Positions 1 to 7,100 of a stretch of 7,401 bases of DNA are shown piece after piece (within the stretch, counting starts at the first letter, position 1; each line of letters begins with the position of its first letter). Origin of the DNA: Planctomicrobium sp. (GTDB lineage: Bacteria; Planctomycetota; Planctomycetia; Planctomycetales; Planctomycetaceae); contig JAJDEL010000569.1 of the NCBI GenBank assembly GCA_029259835.1, forward strand, positions 1 to 7,401, in the 5' to 3' direction. The position numbers and the translations under genes are program-made. Under the pieces are notes generated by a model. It did not search any database and was not told the DNA's origin. It worked only from the letters and a program-made list of their open reading frames with translations.

Positions 1-219
1 ATTCCGAAAAAGTATGATCACCCGGACCTCATCAAGATGATACAGCGCGTCATCGACACCGCAAACATGCACCACGTCGCCGCCGGTTGCTGGTTCGGCA
101 ACACCGATCAGGCACTGCGAACGATCCGGCAAGGGGCGCGACTTGTCGTCTATTCAAACGATGGACTGTTTATACAGAAAACAATCGAAAATTCCTTTGG
201 AGAATTACGAAAAGCTTGA
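1..219 (+). CDS. HpcH/HpaI-type aldolase, C-terminal part (5' end outside window)
   Basis: The reading frame is open from base 1 and ends at TGA 217-219, giving the last 72 residues of a protein. The fragment fits the final part of the HpcH/HpaI aldolase/citrate lyase family, a TIM barrel: a helix beginning HPDLIKMIQRVIDTA, then a strand and small loop (VAAGCWFGNTDQALRTI) and the last barrel strand (GARLVVYSNDG), where family members usually have a short hydrophobic strand and an acidic residue. In that family the enzyme cleaves or forms 2-keto acid aldols with a divalent metal, in the cytoplasm. The metal-binding and catalytic residues lie upstream and cannot be checked here, so the substrate is unknown. 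The nearby ATG at 37 is internal to the family domain and is not the real start. The gap of 65 bases to the next gene leaves room for a separate promoter, so shared transcription with the hydrolase is possible but not shown. Confidence 0.72.
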   Translation: MPKKYDHPDLIKMIQRVIDTANMHHVAAGCWFGNTDQALRTIRQGARLVVYSNDGLFIQKTIENSFGELRKA

Positions 220-284
220 GTTTCCGTCTTAGTCTTCTCAGACTGCATCGAACGATTTGACTCTCCCAACGACAAGGCAGTGAA

Positions 285-1235
285 ATGCTACGAATTCAAA
301 AGATCACCAATAGCATGATTTTCTGCGCGATACTTCTCTGCTCGACAAGCGCTCGCAGTGAAGAGGTCTCGACTAAGAAAAAATCTGGCGCGGTCAAAGT
401 CGCGGCGGTTCAAATTCTCGGTTACGACAAAGGGGAATCTCCGCGAGAAGGCTATGACCCGGCTGAGAAGATGTTGCCGTATATTGATCGAGCTGGCAGT
501 GATGGTGCGGAGCTTGTCGTCTTTCCAGAATATGTTTTGGGGCATATTCAGGTTCCAGGTCCGACGACCGAAAAGTTTTCGAAGGCAGCGGCGAAGAATA
601 ACATCTACGTGGTCGTCGGGTGCTGGGAAGAATTCAAAGACGGAACCTATGCAAACACGGCTCTGGTCTTTGACCGTCAGGGAAAGATTGCTGGGAAGTA
701 TCGCAAAACTCATGCGGCGGTCGATCACTGGGAAGGCAGCCCGCCATGGTCGAAACCACCTACTGGAAAAGATGACAAGTGGTTTCGGGAAAACGATCCG
801 GAATGGACGATGCAAAAAGGAACGGACTTGCCGGTCTTTGAATTCGACTTCGGCAAAGTCGGAATTATGACTTGTTATGATGGTTGGTTCCCTGAACCGG
901 CCAGGGTTCTCTCGCTTAAAGGAGCGGAGATCATTCTCTGGATGAATGGACGCGGCGGGGCGGTTGAAGACTTCATTGTGAAGACCACCATGTTCCAAAG
1001 TCACGTTGCCATGATCACGACAAATCAAGCCTATGGTGGCGGCACGATGATCGGAGATGGATTAGCAAGTATTCTGGCTCGTTGTCCCGATAAGACAGAA
1101 GCCTACATTTCCGGGACAATCCATCTGGATCGTATTCGAAACCGGCGCACTCACAGCCGCAATTTTCAACAACGTCGTCCTGATCTTTACAACATCATCA
1201 CAAATCCGACGGCAGCAGGTCGCGTTAGCGAGTAA
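285..1235 (+). CDS. Exported carbon-nitrogen hydrolase (nitrilase superfamily)
   Basis: This 316-residue protein belongs to the carbon-nitrogen hydrolase (nitrilase/amidase) superfamily, which cleaves amides, nitriles or carbamoyl groups through a cysteine thioester. All three catalytic residues are visible: Glu82 in VVFPEY, Lys141 in KYRKTH and Cys197 in IMTCYDGWFPE. The family core runs from about residue 37 (VKVAAVQ) to about 300. The C-terminal RTHSRNFQQRRPDLY segment is the usual end of one amidase-like subgroup. Residues 1-25 have a short basic start and a hydrophobic stretch (MIFCAILLC) followed by SARS|EE, a plausible signal peptidase I site, so export is inferred. This is unusual because most nitrilase-family enzymes are cytoplasmic. 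The Cys19 context (ILLC) lacks the small residue before cysteine needed for a lipobox. AAGG at 274-277, 7 bases before the ATG, supports the start. The next gene begins 3 bases after the stop. The substrate cannot be read from sequence. Confidence 0.9.
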   Translation: MLRIQKITNSMIFCAILLCSTSARSEEVSTKKKSGAVKVAAVQILGYDKGESPREGYDPAEKMLPYIDRAGSDGAELVVFPEYVLGHIQVPGPTTEKFSKAAAKNNIYVVVGCWEEFKDGTYANTALVFDRQGKIAGKYRKTHAAVDHWEGSPPWSKPPTGKDDKWFRENDPEWTMQKGTDLPVFEFDFGKVGIMTCYDGWFPEPARVLSLKGAEIILWMNGRGGAVEDFIVKTTMFQSHVAMITTNQAYGGGTMIGDGLASILARCPDKTEAYISGTIHLDRIRNRRTHSRNFQQRRPDLYNIITNPTAAGRVSE

Positions 1236-1238
1236 AAC

Positions 1239-2528
1239 ATGAAAAACAATTCAATTGTCTTGGGGTTTCTGCTTCTTCTCCCCGCACTTTCTCTGGCTGA
1301 TGACTGGCCGCAATGGGGCGGAGCAAAGCGAGACCTTGTCTGGCGAGAGTCAGGGATTGTTGACCGACTTCCGGAAGGGAAATTGCCGCGCGTCTGGTCA
1401 AAGAGAATCGGCGAAGGTTACGCCGGACCAGCGGTTGCGAATGGATTGGTTTTCATCACTGATCGAATTCATGGACGTGGACGTGAAGGGACGGAGCGCA
1501 TTCTGGCACTGAATGCAGAGACAGGTCAAGAAGTCTGGAAACATGAGTATTCGTGCCTTTACGACATCAGCTATCCAGCCGGTCCGCGCGCGACGCCGGT
1601 GATCGATGATGGTCGACTTTATACTGTCGGAGCGGTCGGACACTTGTTCTGCTTTGATGCTGCAAACGGGGATGTCCTCTGGAGCAAAGAATTCCAACGT
1701 GACTTTGGAACCAGATTGCCAACATGGGGCATGGCGGCGTCTCCATTGGTTGATGGAGACCAACTCATCACATTGGTTGGAGGCCGAAATGGTTTGATCG
1801 TGAGCTTCGACAAGAAAACCGGTGAAGAACGTTGGCGGGCGCTGAATGATCCTGCGATTGGGTACTGCCCTCCGGTGATTTTCAAGTTCGGCGAAACGCG
1901 TCAACTGATCGTTTGGCATCCAAGTGCGGTCAGTTCTATCGATCCAAAAAACGGCAAAGTGAATTGGGAAGTCCCGTTCGAAATTCGTGCCGGATTGACG
2001 CTCGCAACACCACGTCAAGTCGACAACCGACTCTTTCTAACCGCGTTCTATAACGGCTCGATGATGCTGAAAGTTGCACCGGATGGATCAGGCGCAGAGA
2101 TCGTCTGGAAAGGAAGCAGCAACAGCGAAATTAACACCGATGGCCTCCACGGATTGATGTGCACTCCGTACTTTGACGGCAAGCACATCTACGGCGTCGG
2201 TAGCTTCGGACAGCTGCGTTGCCTGGATGCGAAAACAGGCAAGCGGCTTTGGGAAACGCTCGAACCGACCGGAGAAGGCCGCTGGTGGAATGCTTTCCTC
2301 ATCTCGCACGAAGACCGGTTCTTCATTCACAACGAGCAGGGAGAACTGATCACCGCGAAGTTGACTCCCGACGGATATGAAGAAACCTCCCGCGCATTAC
2401 TCGTCGAACCAACACGAAAAGTACGCCGCCGAATGACAATCTGGTCACACCCGGCATTCGCCATGAAAAGCGTCTTCGCCCGAAATGATCAAGAAATTGT
2501 GCGAGTTGATTTGTCAGCAGAGAAGTAG
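1239..2528 (+). CDS. Exported PQQ-like beta-propeller repeat protein
   Basis: This is a 429-residue protein with a clear signal peptide (MKNNS followed by the hydrophobic core IVLGFLLLLPALSLA), predicted cleavage after Ala20, and a mature start of DDWPQWGG, typical of planctomycete PQQ-like propellers. At least five blades are marked by the repeated acidic turn and tryptophan: LNAETGQEVW (91-100), FDAANGDVLW (139-148), FDKKTGEERW (190-199), IDPKNGKVNW (234-243) and LDAKTGKRLW (329-338). These are the structural PQQ-repeat motifs. They do not by themselves show cofactor binding, and I see no evidence for a quinoprotein dehydrogenase active site, so a binding, scaffold or uncharacterised catalytic role outside the cytoplasm is all that can be said. 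The ATG lies 3 bases after the stop of the exported hydrolase gene with no strong ribosome site of its own, so translation is probably coupled. The two exported products may act together, but that is inference. Confidence 0.9.
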   Translation: MKNNSIVLGFLLLLPALSLADDWPQWGGAKRDLVWRESGIVDRLPEGKLPRVWSKRIGEGYAGPAVANGLVFITDRIHGRGREGTERILALNAETGQEVWKHEYSCLYDISYPAGPRATPVIDDGRLYTVGAVGHLFCFDAANGDVLWSKEFQRDFGTRLPTWGMAASPLVDGDQLITLVGGRNGLIVSFDKKTGEERWRALNDPAIGYCPPVIFKFGETRQLIVWHPSAVSSIDPKNGKVNWEVPFEIRAGLTLATPRQVDNRLFLTAFYNGSMMLKVAPDGSGAEIVWKGSSNSEINTDGLHGLMCTPYFDGKHIYGVGSFGQLRCLDAKTGKRLWETLEPTGEGRWWNAFLISHEDRFFIHNEQGELITAKLTPDGYEETSRALLVEPTRKVRRRMTIWSHPAFAMKSVFARNDQEIVRVDLSAEK

Positions 2529-2648
2529 AGATCCGATCCTTCGAGAAAGAAAAAAGTTGCCCGCCACGGATGAACTCAGATAGGATCATTCGAGTACAGG
2601 CATTCTCTGGTAGCCTCAAGGACGTCGACTCTTAAGTGTATGACATGG
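2529..2648. other. Short intergenic stretch between convergent units
   Basis: These 120 bases separate the stop of the propeller gene from the end of the insertion sequence relic. I see no open frame with family resemblance and no convincing stem-loop followed by a T run on either strand, so no terminator is called although convergent genes meet here. Confidence 0.5.
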
Positions 2649-2990
2649 CAGGGCAATCGTATGTTCAGGGCAATGGCATTTTCGAGCGGCTTGAAAGCCC
2701 AGAAAAATGCCTTTGAGGTTGTTTAAATTCCATCCGGCGAGGAGTCGCTTGCCTCGAATGTTGTCGTTGAGTGTCGTGTCTGACTTTAAAATCGACAAAG
2801 CTAATCGACGAAATGCTGCAGTGATGTCAGGACCGTTTCCTCTACGAATTCGGCTGAAATCCTCTGCCAGTCTTCTTCTTTGGTGGATGACATCGACTGT
2901 GTGGTGCAGAGAATTCTCCACACTCCAGTGATTTCCCACGTGACGAGCATGTTCTCGCACACGTGGAGGCAAACTGCTGATGAAATTTTT
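2616..2990 (-). pseudogene. ISAs1-family transposase, C-terminal remnant
   Basis: The minus-strand frame reads ISSLPPRVREHARHVGNHW followed by SVENSLHH, matching the conserved ISSL...R.HW.IEN.LH block near the C-terminus of ISAs1-family transposases (DDE type). The Glu of the W-x-x-E-N motif, the last catalytic acid of the family, is retained. The next blocks also fit: SRIRRGNGPDITAAFRRLAL, then NDNIRGKRLLAGW. About 110 residues remain of a protein that is normally around 350-400, so the N-terminal domain and the two catalytic aspartates are gone. The stretch between LHHTVDV and FSRIRR is longer than I expect and may hold a small insertion. The apparent TTG start at 2972 is only where a start-like codon happens to fall; homology extends a few codons further to about 2984. 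The stop at 2616-2618 lies beyond the likely element end, so the last residues are probably flanking sequence. Confidence 0.78.
2649..2990 (-). mobile_element. ISAs1-family insertion sequence relic (3' end only)
   Basis: This is the terminal fragment of an insertion sequence on the minus strand. It contains the last part of a transposase frame and a plus-strand CAGGGCAAT at 2649, resembling the CAGGG-type ends I recall for ISAs1 elements. A second CAGGGCAAT at 2666 is an alternative boundary. The opposite end is missing: recognisable transposase sequence begins at about 2984, and just upstream (2994-2996) the frame meets a stop and the sequence becomes that of the small membrane gene. No partner inverted repeat or target duplication is present, so the element is dead and was probably cut by deletion or recombination. 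Both boundaries are approximate. Confidence 0.68.
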
Positions 2991-3309
2991 TATTCAGATC
3001 AATAACATGAATGGCGACGTTGAATGTTCTCCGACTCTTTCGGAAGGGGAATGTCTCAACATCAAAAATCTCTTCACTTTCTGTGGCAGCTTGTTGTTTC
3101 TTATCAATCTGTTTCTGCCGCCGTAAGTCGCGTTCATCGGCCCAGGATTGTTTTGTGTTCTGGCAAGCAGCGGAGAATCCTTTCGTGAAAACCAAATAGA
3201 GAAATTCAACCGAGTGCAGAAACCCACGAATCAAGAGGGAAATCAGAGAGATCAACAAATCAAAGAGGAGACCGACAGTCGCCCCGATCAATTCACCGAT
3301 TGCTTCCAT
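2842..3309 (-). CDS. Small membrane-associated hypothetical protein with IS-derived tail
   Basis: I do not recognise a family. The best start is ATG at 3307-3309, because GGAAGAG at 3319-3325 sits 9 bases upstream; an earlier TTG would place that ribosome site inside the gene. The product is 155 residues. Residues 1-43 are strongly hydrophobic (IGATVGLLFDLLISLISLLI, then VEFLYLVF), giving one long or two short membrane segments. Residues 44-85 are charged and helical-looking (ADERDLRRQKQIDKKQQ). From about residue 109 the frame runs out of phase through the ISAs1 relic, so the Cys/Ser/Arg-rich tail (CARTCSS, KKKTGRG) is not ancestral. The original C-terminus has probably been lost, and the protein is either a chimera or a decaying gene. 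It begins 34 bases after the stop of the ACP-like gene on the same strand, suggesting one transcript. Confidence 0.6.
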   Translation of the reverse strand: MEAIGELIGATVGLLFDLLISLISLLIRGFLHSVEFLYLVFTKGFSAACQNTKQSWADERDLRRQKQIDKKQQAATESEEIFDVETFPFRKSRRTFNVAIHVIDLNKKFHQQFASTCARTCSSRGKSLECGEFSAPHSRCHPPKKKTGRGFQPNS

Positions 3310-3343
3310 GATACGGATCTCTTCCAAGATTGAAACGATTCAA

Positions 3344-4069
3344 TCAACAGTTCAAGTCTTCAATAAATCGTGCTTCAGGGACAACTTCATCTTCACCAAC
3401 TCCAATCGTATTCACAATGAGCTCGACCAGCCGGGGCCAGACTTCAGGGTAATGACAGAAGACCGGTGTTACTAGTTGAGGACGGTTGATTGATGCAACG
3501 GCCCTCGTCAATTTTCGGATCGTAGAAGTGGGGAAAACTGGTGCAGCCCATGAGTACCGTTCGCCGCAAAACTGGAACAGTTTCTGCAAAACGCGATCAA
3601 TGAGTGGCATCACTAAAGACACGAGAACCAACAAAGCCAAGATGAAATTGAGTGGGTATGTAACGGTGATGACACCAAACAAGACTAAAAGCGATGTGCA
3701 GCAAACTCCTATTACAAACAAGAACCCTATCACAGTGAAAACTGTAGGGAAGTACAGCGAAGGCAGTTTCAATCCCGTTTCTTCTCGGAGTTGATCCCAA
3801 AACAGAATTCGCTCGGTTGGTGCTGAGAAGTTTGTAAGTGGTGTGTCCAAGCGAATATCGTCCTCAGAGCAGTTCGCGATGTTCACCAACCCTGCCTGAA
3901 TAATAGAAAACGCTGGGATATGCGGACATGGCCAGACGTTCGTTGAGTGGGCTTCGATGTAACTCTTCAAGTCACCAACAGTTTTGAGGTGCTCATAATC
4001 CTCATCGGCAATGAACACTTTGAATTCTTTTTCTATGCGATATCCAAAATCAATCATGTCGAGACCCAT
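3344..4069 (-). CDS. Membrane protein built from permuted acyl-carrier-protein-like segments
   Basis: This is a 241-residue protein. ATG at 4067-4069 is chosen because AGGA (4078-4081) lies 8 bases upstream and because residue 1 onward matches a family; the longer open frame upstream overlaps the large cytochrome gene in another phase and is spurious. Residues 1-41 (MGLDMIDFGYRIEKEF, then DEDYEHLKTVGDLKSYIEAH) match the second half of an acyl carrier protein, from DSLDTVELVMALEEEF onward in E. coli AcpP. Residues 208-241 (WPRLVELIVNTIGVGEDEVV, then PEARFIEDLNC) match the first half, ending just before the DSL motif. Gly2 falls at the serine that normally carries phosphopantetheine, so acyl loading is not expected. 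Residues 50-106 look like another degenerate carrier-type unit (DIRLDTPLTNF, WDQLREETGLKLPSL). Two membrane helices span about 108-136 and 139-158, which would leave both ends on the same side, probably the cytoplasm. Function is unknown; a binding or regulatory role in lipid or polyketide-like metabolism is a guess. Confidence 0.82.
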   Translation of the reverse strand: MGLDMIDFGYRIEKEFKVFIADEDYEHLKTVGDLKSYIEAHSTNVWPCPHIPAFSIIQAGLVNIANCSEDDIRLDTPLTNFSAPTERILFWDQLREETGLKLPSLYFPTVFTVIGFLFVIGVCCTSLLVLFGVITVTYPLNFILALLVLVSLVMPLIDRVLQKLFQFCGERYSWAAPVFPTSTIRKLTRAVASINRPQLVTPVFCHYPEVWPRLVELIVNTIGVGEDEVVPEARFIEDLNC

Positions 4070-4124
4070 TAGTCGATTCCTATTCCGAGAATTGACGCAC
4101 TGGAAGTGCGAAGCTAAAGGGAAG

Positions 4125-7100
4125 TTACTCTCTTTCTTGAACAAACAAAAACGTTCCTTTTTTGTTTGATGTGGCGATGTCGAGCAGGCCATCGCCGTTG
4201 ACGTCTGCAACGTCGAATTGGGTGCCGACACCGGAGTTGTCGTCGATTTGGTGTTTGGTCCAGACTGGTTTGCCGTTTTCTCTTTGGAGCTCGAACCAAT
4301 AGACAACAGCCGGTTGATCGCCACCTGGGTCGTGACCGCCATGTGCCCAGTAACGTTTGCCAGTCACGAAATCTGGAAGACCATCGCCATTGATATCTGC
4401 CAGCATCAACGCGTGCGTCTGGCTGAAATTCTCCGAAATCGTATGCGTCTCCCATTTCCTTTCTTCTTCCTGTTTCTCCTCCCCTTGCCCCTTATTCTCA
4501 TACCACCAAATACCGAATTGATGCGCTGACGCCGACAGAACATCGTTGTCGCCATCGCCGTCGAAATCGTAGACGTGCATCTGTGAACAGGCTTTTCCGA
4601 ACGGGGCAGGGTGCCAATCCCAGGGGAGATCAGTCGCGTGAGCTTCTGGGGCTTCCCACCAACCGTTGGTGATGAGGATATCGTTGTGACCATCCCCGTT
4701 AATGTCTCCAGCTCCTATGCCGTGGGAGAATCGATCTGTCCCAGGTGCATCAGGACCGGCGACGATATTGATCTTCCACTCCGCCGTCGGTAAGTCCTTC
4801 GGTGTCGCGAAGCCCATGATTTTCTTGTCGTAGCCACACAACAATTCCCGAACCCCATCTCCGGTGATATCCAGAAACTGCGGGCTTTCATTATTCGTGA
4901 CTGCGGTGATCTGATGCCGGTTCCAGGCGGTTTCTGTTTCAGTCTTGCGAGGGTTCTCAAACCACCACGTCGGCTTGCCAGGGAAGTCAACAACGACAAG
5001 ATCAACCCAGCCATCGTTGTTCACGTCTTGCGCAAAATTGCAGAACGTGTTGCTGTAACCTTTAGGATCGAACTCCTGTGGTGGAATGGTGATTGGATTT
5101 GCTGTGCCGGGAGTTTGAAGAGAATACCACTGACTTCCGGCAGCAATGTCCATTTTTCCATCGTTGTCGAAGTCCGCAATCGCGACTCCTTCGCTGCGGA
5201 AGATGTCATCAAGCTGGGTTTTCTTCCAGGTGATCTTCTTGTTCTCTGCCGCAGTCGTTGAAACCGGCCAACCTCCGGCTGGTGCTCCCTGCGAAACAAA
5301 CGGTGGAATCGGATCAAGCAGTTTCAATTCAAGATTTCGAAAGCGAACTAACATCGGACCACCAGAGTGCAATTGCACTGCAAGTTGTCCCGACGTGGTT
5401 CCCTGTGGATCGACGATATCTACAACTTGAGTTCCGTTGAGAAACATTTGCACGCGATGCCCAACGACTCGAATCGTGTAGGCATTCCAGTCTCCCTGAT
5501 TGACGAGCTTCAAATTGTCGTCTTTCACGAGTAAACCACGAGCACTCTCTTCATAGAGTTTGCCCCACCAGCCAGCACCGATGTCCGCCTGATAGCCTTT
5601 CATTTCTCCACCTGGCAGTGGCTGGCTGCGAAACTGAATGCCGCTGTTGCCAACGTTGTCTTGCAATTTGACTTCACAGTGGAACTCAAAGTTGCCCATC
5701 AACATCTCGCTGACAAGAAACGCATTGTGCTTCAGCCCAGCTGAGCGTCCGACGATCTCGCCGTTCTCAACACTCCAGAGTGCCTGATCTTCTTGGCGCG
5801 TCGTTTGCCAACCGGTCAGGTCTTTGGCGTTGAAGAAACGATTCAAATTATCTGCAGTCGTTGCCAGAGGAACCTGTCGAGTCCCTGAGAGATAGGCCAC
5901 CAAAGAACGGGCTTCGTGATCGCTGAGGGTTTTGAGTAAGTCATCCGGCATCATCGATTTGTCGCTTTGTTTACGAGCTTCGATTTCGCTGACTGGGACT
6001 TGTACAACTTCGTTCGGAGTTTGAATCGAAAGAATCGCCGCAGTTTCTTCCTTAGCGATCCCGGTGATCACGCGACCAGAATCGGTGGCAACAATGATCG
6101 GTTGATACTCTTTTGCCATCACTGACGAAGGGTCGAGAACATTACTCAACAGGTAGTGATGGTCTTTACGGTTGGCGCCGGTGATGTCCGGACCGACTTT
6201 GCCGCCGGTGCCGTAGAGCGTGTGACATTGCTGGCACGTTTTCGCGAAGATCGCCCGACCGAGGTGAGCATCTGGCTGTGGGAGATCGCTTTGCTTGACG
6301 AGTTCAAGATAACGGGCAATCAATTTCTTGCGGTCGACGTCGCTCTCGCGAACAATTCCCCAGACTTTTTGAAGCAACTCCGTGACCTTGGGATCGTCGA
6401 GGTTACGCAGTTGCCGAATCAGGTCGGCGGAGAGGTCTTTGCGGGAGATCGTGCCTGAGTCGGCAGCCTTGAGAAGTTCGAGTGCATAGTTCGCCCGGCT
6501 TGCCAGCGTGTTGCGGGCATCGGTTTGTTCGCCGGCGTTGAGAGATTTGTAATTCGCAATGATCGACTTCGCGATTGCAGGATCGTTGACTGTTGCAGCG
6601 GCGCGGAGTGCTTCGGCGCGGAGTGTTGTTCCGGTTAGTAATTGTCCGATGATCTTGGCGAGGTTCTTCGAATTGTTCTCGACAATAAAAGCGAAGACGA
6701 CTTTGCGTTCTTTGTAAGCGCCTGACTCATCGACAGCAATCTCTTCCAGTTTTTGTTGAGCATTTGCATTCCCGAACCGTGCGCCAAGTCCTAGCGTATG
6801 CAGGTAGACATTAAAGTTCGCAGCGGTTGTTTTCGGTTTCGCAAGCGTTTCGTAGATCGCGGCCCATTGCTCCGGAGCAGCGATGTTGTCTCTTCCAGCG
6901 ATGGAACTGCGAATCCCTTTAAGGAACGTCAGCCGCACATCATCGGTCTTCGCATTCGCAAGCCCTTCGACTAAAAGTTTGACCGCTTCTTCCGGCTTCC
7001 CACTTCCCAGGCGACGGACCATAAAGTCCCGCAGCAAAGGGATGTTCTCACCGGCTGTCATCGCCAACGCGAGCGCACGCTGCGGATCAACATCCGCGAG

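Noticed and set aside
231..244. AGTCT-TCTC-AGACT stem-loop after the aldolase gene
   Set aside because: There are only five base pairs and no T run follows, so it is not a credible intrinsic terminator.
318..344. Possible lipoprotein signal in the hydrolase
   Set aside because: The cysteine is preceded by leucine (ILLC) where a lipobox needs Gly, Ala or Ser. A signal peptidase I type site fits better.
288..1028. 246-residue open frame on the minus strand opposite the hydrolase
   Set aside because: It lies wholly opposite a gene with an intact catalytic triad and shows no recognisable domain, so it is a shadow of that gene.
1398..2018. 206-residue open frame on the minus strand opposite the propeller gene
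   Set aside because: The opposite strand carries clear PQQ-type repeats and a signal peptide. This frame has no family features.
2350..2619. 89-residue open frame on the minus strand across the end of the propeller gene
   Set aside because: It runs opposite coding sequence into the short intergenic stretch, with no domain and no ribosome site.
3309..3327. TTG start at 3327 for the small membrane gene
   Set aside because: It would place the GGAAGAG ribosome site inside the coding region. ATG at 3309 is correctly spaced behind it.
4096..4110. CGCAC-TGGAA-GTGCG stem-loop between the cytochrome gene and the ACP-like gene
   Set aside because: The stem has five base pairs and no T run follows on the minus strand. 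It could equally be chance, so no terminator is called.
4070..4342. Extended N-terminus of about 91 residues for the ACP-like gene
   Set aside because: It overlaps the 3' end of the large cytochrome gene in another phase and has shadow-like composition. The family match and an AGGA ribosome site both point to ATG 4067-4069.
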